Below are positions 1 through 6,879 of a DNA stretch of 50,173 nt, piece by piece. Under the pieces are notes generated by a model. It saw only the letters and a program-made list of their open reading frames with translations, was not told the origin of the DNA and made no database searches. The first letter of the stretch is position 1; every line of letters starts with the position of its first letter. The position numbers and the translations under genes were made by a program. Source of the DNA: Chthoniobacterales bacterium (GTDB lineage Bacteria > Verrucomicrobiota > Verrucomicrobiia > Chthoniobacterales > JAATET01); the NCBI GenBank assembly GCA_036569045.1, contig DATCRI010000032.1, positions 1 through 50,173 of the forward strand, given 5' to 3'.

Positions 1-2
1 AA

Positions 3-2933
3 TATCAGCTGATTGCCACCAATTCCAACGGTCAGTCTCTTCCGACCAGAACGGCCATTGGACCCGCCACTCCACCCACTGCTCCGACTCCGACTCCGAC
101 TCCGACTCCGACTCCGACTCCGACTCCGACTCCGACTCCGACTCCGACCCCGACTCCGACCCCGTCTCCGAACGGTTGCTCGGCACCTTTGCCGAAAGTG
201 ACATCGTCTTCGCCGGAGGATTATGACATTTTGGTGGAGACCGAATCCGTAGCGTTTTCTAAATATGGATTCGAGCCTTATCAGCCGGATCCTGATCCAG
301 AAAAACCTCCCAAGCGGTTCTTAGTTGAAACAATCACCAATCAATATGTTGGCGGAAATGCGGAAAGTGGCCCTAACGGGGTCAATGGGACGCGAAAGAC
401 GACTATTGATCCTAAAACAGGCCAGTCGACTAGTACAGGTCAAAGCTATGTCTCGGGAGGTGGAGATCCGGTTTCCCCGACCAGGAAAACTGGAACTGTC
501 CATTTGAGCAGCTTTGATGATCCGCCAAATAAAGAGGGCGATGATGGCACGATGAGAACTACCTCACTGTTATCTAACGAAAACACCACGAAGAAACTTG
601 TGAGTAATGGTAAAAGTCTTCTTGAATCATTCGAGGATGACTTTACCCCCGGTCAAGTATTTGCTTATCGCTCTATATGCCCCGACGAACTGATGTTTTT
701 CTATCAGAAGGTGCAGTTCAAGTTTAAATGGCACGGGGAAGTGTCGCCAGAACAGCGGCATCCAATTACTTATCTGTTGGTGTTTACTCCTCAAGATGAC
801 CCCAAAACGCATGACATCGATGAAAGCGAAAAGCCTGAAGTTTTAGAGTCGGTTCAGTGGAATGGACAAACAACAGAGTCTCAAGTCTGGACTGTGGACC
901 CAGATTCTAGAAAAGCGGACACCAATGGACAGTATGAGTTGATTCCGGTTGAATTGATTCGCGACGACGCATTGCGAACTGACGACGATGATCTAAAGAC
1001 TAAGTTGGATGATTGGCCGGAATCCGGGCCTGAGCCAAGGTCGCCTAAGTATCTATTTGCGCAAGATGATAACATCTTCGTGAGAGTGACAGGACCGCAG
1101 GGGATGGGTAATGACAAAATTAAGGTGAAGGTCACCAGCGAGAGCGATACGTCGGGGATTACTTTCGACTTAGCGGAAGCATCATCGGGAGTTTATATCA
1201 ATAAATCGCCAGCCAAACCGCTGAGATTGGGAGACAAGACAGAAACCAAATCCGATTGCGTTACCATCAAAGTGGTGGATGAAGAGGTACTGACGTTTAC
1301 GCTTATATTTAACGGAGTGGATACTGGCAAATTCGCTGATGTGATGGTAGATCGCGGCGAATTTGCATCCTGCGGTATCAATGTATTTTATGGCAATTCA
1401 ACGGGCGATAGGACAACGATGCGCACGCAAGCGATCACGAATACAAAATTGTTCGATGTCGGCGATGGAAATTATCCCGACAATGTCGTTGCCCAAGGCA
1501 ACGCGATGAAGACCTTTATCAAGAATGCCGGTGAAAATAAGGCAGAGAATAAAGAAGCTGATCTATTAAGTGTTAGCAGTCATGGCGAACCGAGTGGCGA
1601 TTTAGGAGACAATGACTCCAATAACTCACATACATACACAGGGAATACCTGCACGATCGGCAATCTTACATTCACGCATGGAGACACCTTTGGTGGCGGA
1701 AGAATCATCAGCCCTAGTGACATTAGCAACTCCGCGGACTGGAATAACGATGTCGAGTGGGTAATGCTTTTATCATGCTTGCAACTAAATCCGGCAGGCG
1801 GTGGCAGCGGAAACTGGGATGATGCTCTCTATGGAAACCCCCGCCGCATACATGCCATTCTAGGAGCATATAAACCCTTTTCCGGCGATTTGCGTTCTCG
1901 GCTGACCGACTTCTGGACAGACCTTCGTGACAACCGAGCATATATTATTGACGCATATACCAAGGCATTGGGTTCAGGAAGCAACCCGGAGCCTTGGGCA
2001 TACGTAGCCGTCTCATCAAATATGAAAGATAGGCTGAAAGAACTCACGCGTGACAGAAACCAAGTAGTTCAATTCAGTTATTTGGATGCAACTTCCATTT
2101 GTGGACGTGCCGGCGCAGAAAACGGCCCATTCACACAGGTTATTGACGGCGGACGAGGACTACTTAGAACAGATATACCCTCTGTTCAAGGGCGAGTTGT
2201 GCGGAAGGGATTGCATTTGTCCCTGCCAAGAAATCCGCTGAAGCCCAGGACATCCGCCATTGGAAAAATGATGCCTCGCACTCCGGGCGGCCGTCAGGAC
2301 TTTATTGGGCGGACAACCATTGAAACTGCGAGTATTAAATCCAGCTTAGCGCAGGAAGAAGCGGCAAAATTAGCCGAGAACTACATTAGTGCGCAGTTCC
2401 CCGAACTCGCAACGCAGATTCAACTGAAGGAAGTTAGCTCTCGGGTCAGCGGAACATGGCAAAAAGATGGAAAAAGGAAATCTTGGACGAACGGATATTT
2501 GGTTCAATTTTCGTTAATGAAGGATGACCTTCCAATTTTCGATAGCTATGTGAATGTCACTATTAACGGCAATAGCGTGGACGGAATCAGCTTCCGTGCT
2601 TACAATGTAAGTGGAACGGGAGTTGCCAATACTGCATCCCTCGGCAATGACATTGCCCAACCGATGGATGCTCGAGTTTGCATGTCCGCCGCCATGTCAA
2701 AGTTGAGGCCAGCGCTGGATATTCAGGACAAATATGAAGTGCTGTCGGCGGAGTTGTGTTATGTAAATCAATCTGTCGCCGAAGGAGGCGAAGCTGATCT
2801 TAATCGTGAATTCGTCCCGGCATGGCATTACGTAATAAACACCGCATACAAAGGACCGGAATTTCGACCAAAGCTTTTTCATGTATGGTTAGATCCGGCA
2901 ACTGGAAATCTAATAGGCAAGAAGCCATATTAA
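3..2933 (+). CDS. Large extracellular protein, 5'-truncated; Pro-Thr linker, possible clan-CD-like peptidase core
   Basis: The frame is open from the window edge, so the start lies upstream. The first residues (YQLIATNSNGQSLP) look like the last strand of an Ig- or fibronectin-like domain, followed by a linker of about 27 residues of alternating Pro and Thr, then about 900 residues. Residue numbers count from the TTG at 189, which is only a possible internal start. Near the middle a strand ending LLSVSSHGE (His465) is followed about 65 residues later by WVMLLSCLQL (Cys530). Hydrophobic-His-Gly and hydrophobic-Ser/Ala-Cys are hallmarks of clan CD peptidases such as gingipain and caspase, so a protease-like fold is plausible but unproven. 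The C-terminal 200 residues resemble a PepSY-like region. The gene is followed after one base by a lipoprotein gene and is visibly AT-richer than the rest of the window. It may be an uncharacterised DUF family. Confidence 0.7.
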   Translation, partial: YQLIATNSNGQSLPTRTAIGPATPPTAPTPTPTPTPTPTPTPTPTPTPTPTPTPSPNGCSAPLPKVTSSSPEDYDILVETESVAFSKYGFEPYQPDPDPEKPPKRFLVETITNQYVGGNAESGPNGVNGTRKTTIDPKTGQSTSTGQSYVSGGGDPVSPTRKTGTVHLSSFDDPPNKEGDDGTMRTTSLLSNENTTKKLVSNGKSLLESFEDDFTPGQVFAYRSICPDELMFFYQKVQFKFKWHGEVSPEQRHPITYLLVFTPQDDPKTHDIDESEKPEVLESVQWNGQTTESQVWTVDPDSRKADTNGQYELIPVELIRDDALRTDDDDLKTKLDDWPESGPEPRSPKYLFAQDDNIFVRVTGPQGMGNDKIKVKVTSESDTSGITFDLAEASSGVYINKSPAKPLRLGDKTETKSDCVTIKVVDEEVLTFTLIFNGVDTGKFADVMVDRGEFASCGINVFYGNSTGDRTTMRTQAITNTKLFDVGDGNYPDNVVAQGNAMKTFIKNAGENKAENKEADLLSVSSHGEPSGDLGDNDSNNSHTYTGNTCTIGNLTFTHGDTFGGGRIISPSDISNSADWNNDVEWVMLLSCLQLNPAGGGSGNWDDALYGNPRRIHAILGAYKPFSGDLRSRLTDFWTDLRDNRAYIIDAYTKALGSGSNPEPWAYVAVSSNMKDRLKELTRDRNQVVQFSYLDATSICGRAGAENGPFTQVIDGGRGLLRTDIPSVQGRVVRKGLHLSLPRNPLKPRTSAIGKMMPRTPGGRQDFIGRTTIETASIKSSLAQEEAAKLAENYISAQFPELATQIQLKEVSSRVSGTWQKDGKRKSWTNGYLVQFSLMKDDLPIFDSYVNVTINGNSVDGISFRAYNVSGTGVANTASLGNDIAQPMDARVCMSAAMSKLRPALDIQDKYEVLSAELCYVNQSVAEGGEADLNREFVPAWHYVINTAYKGPEFRPKLFHVWLDPATGNLIGKKPY
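84..164 (+). repeat. Hexanucleotide repeat (CCGACT)n encoding a Pro-Thr linker
   Basis: About thirteen copies of CCGACT, with some CCGACC variants near the end, encode alternating Pro-Thr in the frame of the first gene. Such linkers separate extracellular domains. Six-base units keep the reading frame, so copy-number change would alter linker length but not switch the gene off. Confidence 0.9.
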
Positions 2934-2934
2934 A

Positions 2935-3441
2935 ATGAATCTATTAACACTCTCATTAACATTCATCATTGCTTGCGCTTCGTGCGGACATGGCAAAAGC
3001 GGTGACTGGGAATATCAATACGAAGTCATAAATCCTGGAACGCGAAGCGAATATGTAAGCGGAACCTTGCTCTATAAAGGCTCCCTAATTTCAGAGAAGC
3101 TTCAGCATGTGATCACACCTGTTGGAGAATTCGTTTTTAGACCAGCAAAGGGCTGGGGAGGATCAGTGCCATTCAAATGGCTGCCGGCAACTTTAGATCA
3201 GAACGGAGCTGTCACAACAGTAGCGCGTGAAGCGGAAGTTAAGAATTTACTGGCAAATAAAGGCAAAGGGTTTCGAGTGACGGAGGTCAAGGGAGCCGGC
3301 CCGGTCTCCTCCGAAGCCGCTCTTTCGGGGGCGTTGGAACAACCGCCCAAGGGTGTGGGAACAGATTGGCTTTATGCAGTCGGCACCAGTCAATGGGTTA
3401 ATCCCACAAAAATCCCGCAGGCCCTCAAAGAGAATCCCTGA
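2935..3441 (+). CDS. Small predicted lipoprotein, unknown function
   Basis: This 168-residue protein starts one base after the stop of the preceding gene, so the two are probably co-transcribed. The N-terminus (MNLLTLSLTFIIACASCG) is a short hydrophobic signal with Cys residues placed like a lipobox. The mature part (GDWEYQYEVINPGTRSEYVSG onward) reads like a compact beta-rich domain. I recognise no family. The tight coupling suggests a role with the neighbouring large secreted protein, perhaps as anchor or partner; that is inference. Confidence 0.7.
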   Translation: MNLLTLSLTFIIACASCGHGKSGDWEYQYEVINPGTRSEYVSGTLLYKGSLISEKLQHVITPVGEFVFRPAKGWGGSVPFKWLPATLDQNGAVTTVAREAEVKNLLANKGKGFRVTEVKGAGPVSSEAALSGALEQPPKGVGTDWLYAVGTSQWVNPTKIPQALKENP

Positions 3442-3504
3442 AGATACGTAGCGTTGCGCATCTTCTTAACCGGGGCCTCGCCTACGTCAACTCGGCATGC
3501 TCCA

Positions 3505-3717
3505 ATGAAAACCAAACGGGGGAAAGCGATCTGGCTTTGCTGCATCACCGCCATTGCCGTCGTTGCGGGTTGGGCTGTCCTGACGTTGACTCCGGTTCAA
3601 GAGGGGCCGGGAGCGATTACGGCACTGGCAAATATCCCCAACTACATCGCGTTACTGCTCTGCTTTTTTGCAGCGACAGCCTGTGTGATCTTCCGACCAC
3701 GACATCCCCAAAAATAA
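3505..3717 (+). CDS. Small membrane protein with two predicted TM segments
   Basis: The ATG at 3505 gives 70 residues. A basic N-terminus (MKTKRGKA) precedes a first hydrophobic helix around residues 8-28 (IWLCCITAIAVVAGWAVLTL) and a second around 45-62 (YIALLLCFFAATACVIF), ending in a basic tail. The reading frame stays open upstream to 3454, but that part looks non-coding. No family is recognised. It lies 63 bases after the lipoprotein gene on the same strand. Confidence 0.45.
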   Translation: MKTKRGKAIWLCCITAIAVVAGWAVLTLTPVQEGPGAITALANIPNYIALLLCFFAATACVIFRPRHPQK

Positions 3718-3796
3718 ATTACCGCTTCCCACCGCGGGGTGCAGTAGCGGCGTGCTCATGCACGGTCAAAAATGCTTCGGCCATCTCGATGACCTT

Positions 3797-4120
3797 CTAC
3801 TGCTGGCGGCGGGGCAGTTTGGAAACGCGGTCGAAAACCTGACCGAAACGGCCGTCGGCGGGTTGCGCTCGACGCGTCTTCACCTCGCCGACTAAATCGG
3901 CAACGGTGACGCCGAGAATTTTCGACATGGGCACCAGCACTTTTGAATTCGGCAGGTTGCCGGTGGGTTCCCAGAATCCAACATTTGAGTGATGCTCGCC
4001 GAGCAATCGGGCGAGTTCACGCTGCGAAATCCCTGCGGCTTGACGCAGAGTTTTGAGATGAGATGCGGCTTGGGCTATGTCGCGATCATCGTAAGAGACG
4101 AGCATAAAACTGGCTTGCAT
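3797..4120 (-). CDS. XRE-family helix-turn-helix regulator
   Basis: This 107-residue protein has an XRE/Cro-type DNA-binding domain, with the helix-turn-helix in AAGISQRELARLLGEHHSNV followed by the usual third and fourth helices (KVLVPMSKILGVTVADLVG). The start at 4120 was chosen because the HTH begins about 30 residues in and the extra N-terminal part of the longer frame (to 4249) is not family-like; a second ATG at 4105 is possible. The C-terminus is a basic tail. An inverted repeat lies three bases upstream of the start, suggesting self-repression. Such regulators are typical of mobile elements and toxin-antitoxin modules, but I see no clear toxin next to it. Confidence 0.75.
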   Translation of the reverse strand: MQASFMLVSYDDRDIAQAASHLKTLRQAAGISQRELARLLGEHHSNVGFWEPTGNLPNSKVLVPMSKILGVTVADLVGEVKTRRAQPADGRFGQVFDRVSKLPRRQQ

Positions 4121-4122
4121 GC

Positions 4123-4138
4123 GGCTATTGTAATAGCC
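4123..4138. promoter_or_regulatory. Inverted repeat GGCTATT-gt-AATAGCC, candidate XRE operator
   Basis: Perfect seven-base arms separated by two bases lie just before the start codon of the XRE regulator, in the space between it and the divergent gene at 4211. The size, symmetry and place match operators of self-regulating Cro/XRE repressors. Binding by the neighbour is inferred. Confidence 0.5.
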
Positions 4139-4210
4139 ATACGCGGAAGGAGAATTTAATCTTGACGCTTTTTTGAATACAACCGGACTTCGAAGTAGTA
4201 AAATCGATCC

Positions 4211-4507
4211 ATGCGAAAGCGGGCTGAGCGTTCTCCCAACGAACAGCAACAGTATGTTCTGATCGCACGCTGGCTTGATTACATGACCTGCCGGTTTTCA
4301 CGCCCCGGTCGAATCCAGAGGGCACGACGCGGTGTTCCAAGTAACGGCAATACGGACGTAGAGGAGGCTACCGCGGAAGAGATCGTGAGCTATCCCGAGC
4401 TTCTCCCACTGGTGAAAGAGACTCTGTTTGAGAAGTGGTTTTGGGTAGGGGTTTGTGTAGTCGCCAACATTGTTTTAGCCATTGTGAACGCGGTCAGCGG
4501 GTTCTGA
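4211..4507 (+). CDS. Small hypothetical protein with C-terminal TM helix
   Basis: This 98-residue frame is divergent from the XRE gene. The N-terminal half is basic, the middle acidic (VEEATAEEIVSYPELLPLVKE), and the end is one clear hydrophobic helix (FWVGVCVVANIVLAIVNAV). The acidic helix followed by a TM anchor looks protein-like, whereas residues 20-45 are compositionally odd, so a later start is possible. Its stop is adjacent to the first possible start of the next gene (4508). No family is recognised. Confidence 0.45.
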   Translation: MRKRAERSPNEQQQYVLIARWLDYMTCRFSRPGRIQRARRGVPSNGNTDVEEATAEEIVSYPELLPLVKETLFEKWFWVGVCVVANIVLAIVNAVSGF

Positions 4508-4540
4508 ATGCGGCGCGGGACTTGCTCTCCAATTCGGCCC

Positions 4541-5368
4541 ATGCGTTTCGTCCTTCTCGCCCTCTGGCTTTTTTCGATTTCATCCACGATAGCCGCTCCG
4601 CTGACCGTCGTGACGTGGAATACGAAATGGCTTCCAGGCGGAAAGCCGAATGCCACCGCAGAGGCTCAGGCCACACAAATGAAGGTGGCGCAGGAGGTCG
4701 TCAAGAAGCTGAACCCCGACATCCTGTTTTTGCAGGAGGTCCGGGATTACAAGGCCGCCGAGGAACTATGTTCGGTTGTGCCTGGCCTGACGGTGGCGGC
4801 CGCGAGCAATTTCAGCGGTCGGCCGCAAAATTGCATCATTGCGTCGAAGCTCCCGGCGGATTCGGGGTGGTATGCGCTGTGGAAGCCCTCGTTGGGAGCA
4901 GATAACCCTCCGCGTGGTTATGCGTTCGCGGCCTTCAAGCTACCCTCAAGCGGTCTCCTGCTAACGTATTCGGTGCACATGAAGAGCAACCTAGGCGGGA
5001 TCGAAAGGAACATTGCAGCTCGTGAGGAATCGGCCAAGCAGCTGCTCGAACATGCCAAAGAAATGATGCGGCTTTACTGGCCCCGGGGCGGAAAAAGAAT
5101 CATCATTGCCGGTGATTTCAACGCCGACATTGGCGGACCGAGATTCGGCAAGGATCGCAGCGTCGAATCGCTGCAGAAGGCTGGCCTCCAATGGGTCTGG
5201 AAAGGCGTTTCCCCGTCCGCCCGCGTCACCATCCCCGGCAATGGGAAATATCCTGCTGACTGTTTCGACCACATGCTATTTTCCGGACTCAAGCTCGCGA
5301 GCGTTTCCGTCGTGAAAGCTGTTCCTCCCTCGGATCACAACGCCGTTCTGGCGACATTCAATCCGTGA
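4541..5368 (+). CDS. Secreted endonuclease/exonuclease/phosphatase (EEP) family protein
   Basis: This 275-residue protein has a signal peptide (RFVLLALWLFSISSTIAA) and then the EEP fold shared by DNase I, exonuclease III and some phosphodiesterases. The key motifs appear in order: VTWNTKWL (metal-site Asn), ILFLQEV (metal-binding Glu), TYSVHMKS (a catalytic-site His), IIAGDFNAD (Asp/Asn pair) and the C-terminal SDHNAV (Asp-His). All appear intact, so it is probably an active, exported metal-dependent hydrolase. DNA, RNA and phospholipid are all possible substrates. ATG 4541 places the hydrophobic core directly after MR; ATG 4508 would add eleven residues. Confidence 0.85.
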   Translation: MRFVLLALWLFSISSTIAAPLTVVTWNTKWLPGGKPNATAEAQATQMKVAQEVVKKLNPDILFLQEVRDYKAAEELCSVVPGLTVAAASNFSGRPQNCIIASKLPADSGWYALWKPSLGADNPPRGYAFAAFKLPSSGLLLTYSVHMKSNLGGIERNIAAREESAKQLLEHAKEMMRLYWPRGGKRIIIAGDFNADIGGPRFGKDRSVESLQKAGLQWVWKGVSPSARVTIPGNGKYPADCFDHMLFSGLKLASVSVVKAVPPSDHNAVLATFNP

Positions 5369-5718
5369 ACACGCGCCCGCTGGCGCTGCAGGCTGGGCAA
5401 ACTGCGTGGATCGCCCGTCGCGAAAACGACGGCCTGCCCGACGAACTTTTGCACAATGCACCGGTCCTCGTCCTTTTCCTGGAGGGGCACTGGGCCTTTA
5501 TCCGTGACGGGGCGAGGAGACAACGACGCCTCGCCGTCAGCGCGCTAGACGCGGGCAGCGAATACCAAGGGCGAAGTGGCCACTGGTATGCCGAGGATCA
5601 CCCTCAAGTTCAGAGCGCACTCGTCACTTATAATCGAGAAGCTCGAAAGCGAGAGAGGCAACGAGGCCGAAGTCGCCCGGCTTCGGGGGATTCTCGACGC
5701 CACCCGGAAATCGACTAG
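5365..5718 (+). CDS. Hypothetical protein overlapping the EEP gene
   Basis: The GTG start overlaps the stop of the EEP gene by four bases, a layout typical of translational coupling. Residues 18-90 look protein-like (NDGLPDELLHNAPVLVLFLE, GHWYAEDHPQVQ), while the last 30 residues are basic and low in complexity. No family is recognised. A terminator-like structure lies about 80 bases downstream, consistent with this being the last gene of a unit with the nuclease. The reading frame could instead be a chance opening. Confidence 0.4.
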   Translation: MNTRPLALQAGQTAWIARRENDGLPDELLHNAPVLVLFLEGHWAFIRDGARRQRRLAVSALDAGSEYQGRSGHWYAEDHPQVQSALVTYNREARKRERQRGRSRPASGDSRRHPEID

Positions 5719-5780
5719 CCGTTCAGGAATATCTCCGGAACCCCGTTGCGAAGGTCGGAGACCTCTGGCATTGTTGCCTC

Positions 5781-5838
5781 TGTTCCGGGGGGAACAGTAG
5801 GCCGTCGTGGCATTCGTCGCGGCGGCCTACAATTTTTC
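5781..5838 (+). terminator. Double hairpin with T-run, likely rho-independent terminator
   Basis: A first hairpin TGTTCC-gggg-GGAACA (5781-5796) is followed directly by a second with arms GTAGGCCG (5797-5804) and CGGCCTAC (5823-5830), then AATTTTTCTT. The run of T on the plus strand suits termination of the genes starting at 4541 and 5365. The rest of 5719-6039 shows no convincing gene. Confidence 0.65.
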
Positions 5839-6039
5839 TTCCCTAGCCGCGCGTCGGGGAAGTGCCTGATTGGCAAGGCACTGTGAAGCAGTCACGATCA
5901 CTTCATATTTCCTCCCCACGCGAACGGCGCGACCGGGTCATGCAATCCTCGGCTCGCGCCGTCTTTCTTCTGGAAAGCGTCACGCTCAAAGATGCCCTTG
6001 CCACACCGATGTCCAAGGTCCTGCGCTATCATCTCGACC

Positions 6040-6321
6040 ATGAGCAGAATGAGCAAAGCCGCTCGCCTCGAGCTAATCCGGCGCATTCGTGAAGACGGAC
6101 CGAAGGCGTATCTCGATCCCCGCAAGCCGGTTCACTTGATTGCCGAACAGCTTCCTCCGGAGGGGGAGCAGGTCAAGGTGTGGTGGGAATCGGGGAATGG
6201 CACCGGAGGTGTCTGGCTTGGTGATCGCTGGGAACTTCGGGATGAAGGCGATTTTTCGGCCTTCGGAGAACTCGTGAAGTGGCAGAGGATTCCACCGGCG
6301 CATTCAACGCCTTCCCCCTAA
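6040..6321 (+). CDS. Small DUF551-like protein, first of two
   Basis: This frame gives 93 residues from ATG 6040 (ATG 6049 is also possible). The start region is charged and helical (SKAARLELIRRIREDG), and the second half is a compact domain (VWLGDRWELRDEGDF) ending in KWQRIPP. The ending W-Q-R-I-x-P is shared with the next plus-strand gene (HWQRIGP) and resembles the end of DUF551 proteins, which occur mostly in phages and mobile elements. Function is unknown. It sits in the integrase-proximal part of the element. Confidence 0.5.
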   Translation: MSRMSKAARLELIRRIREDGPKAYLDPRKPVHLIAEQLPPEGEQVKVWWESGNGTGGVWLGDRWELRDEGDFSAFGELVKWQRIPPAHSTPSP

Positions 6322-6398
6322 ATTTGGACTCCGCTGCACCCGCGTATCTGACGTAGGGACCCGTCCAAAGATGACGGGCACCTCGAACCTTGAGCAGC

Positions 6399-6635
6399 AT
6401 GGCTTGGATTTCTGCCGCAATTCCTCCCCCATCTACCGGCCGCTGCGCTCTATGGCTTTATCGCGCGGGCGTTATTTTCGAAGGCGGCTATTCGGGGGTG
6501 AAGTTTGTCGGGCATGATGGCGCTGAAGTGCCCGGGATCACGCATTGGCAGCGCATCGGCCCGACTGGTCGGCCACCGTCGTCCCGACCTCTTCGGAAAT
6601 GGCACAAGGTGCGGCAATCGCATTTCTCGTTTTGA
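6399..6635 (+). CDS. Small DUF551-like protein, second of two
   Basis: This 78-residue frame begins MAWISAAIPPP and reaches GITHWQRIGP after about 50 residues. A start with W-I-S, a proline-containing turn, and an I-T-H-W-x-x-x-P end are the pattern I associate with DUF551. A TTG at 6390 would add three residues. The tail after the domain is basic and may be non-family. It is convergent with the Cys-rich gene at 6688. Together with the preceding gene it suggests a duplicated small family in this element. Confidence 0.5.
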   Translation: MAWISAAIPPPSTGRCALWLYRAGVIFEGGYSGVKFVGHDGAEVPGITHWQRIGPTGRPPSSRPLRKWHKVRQSHFSF

Positions 6636-6687
6636 GCTGAGATTGCGATCGATGTAGCTCGCCAGCATCTCCCTCAAAGCATGCGCT

Positions 6688-6879
6688 TTACCACGGTCGG
6701 CAAACGCTGCAAGTGCCGCCGCTTTTCGCGCAGTGACCGCATGAGCTGCAGCTCGTGCAAGCTGAACATGGCCCACTATTTCCGACGCACTTCCCGGCGA
6801 AGGCAGCGGGGGAGATGAGGAAAACCGAAGCGGCAATTGTGCACGCTACCGGTTTCTCTTTCTCCGCCTCTTTGCCCAT
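6688..6879 (-). CDS. Cys-rich small secreted protein, coupled to the integrase
   Basis: This 63-residue protein has a charged start (MGKEAEKEKP), a hydrophobic signal-like segment ending SPAAFA, and a mature part of about 35 residues with eight cysteines, mostly spaced C-x2-C or C-x4-C, plus a GGTCSVC end. The regular cysteine pattern would not be expected by chance. The start codon lies inside the last 34 bases of the integrase gene and is preceded by an AGAGG motif ten bases upstream, so it is probably translated from the same message. I have a vague memory of similar Cys-rich secreted peptides in other environmental bacteria but cannot name a family. Metal binding or a disulfide-knotted peptide are possible roles. 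Confidence 0.6.
   Translation of the reverse strand: MGKEAEKEKPVACTIAASVFLISPAAFAGKCVGNSGPCSACTSCSSCGHCAKSGGTCSVCRPW

Noticed and set aside
84-164. Possible CRISPR-like repeat array
   Set aside because: The six-base unit has no spacers and is coding. No true CRISPR array was seen anywhere in the window.
13-201. Short Leu/Arg repeat frame at the left edge
   Set aside because: It is the off-frame reading of the CCGACT repeat; the frame shifted by two bases is open through the same stretch and continues into the large protein.
5588-5800. Small frame starting MPRITLKFRAHSS
   Set aside because: The first 45 residues look plausible, but its end runs into the terminator hairpins and it overlaps the better-placed frame at 5365.
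6450-6836. Minus-strand frame of 128 residues downstream of the integrase
   Set aside because: It overlaps both the Cys-rich gene and the second DUF551-like gene, which have better support, and has no recognisable features.
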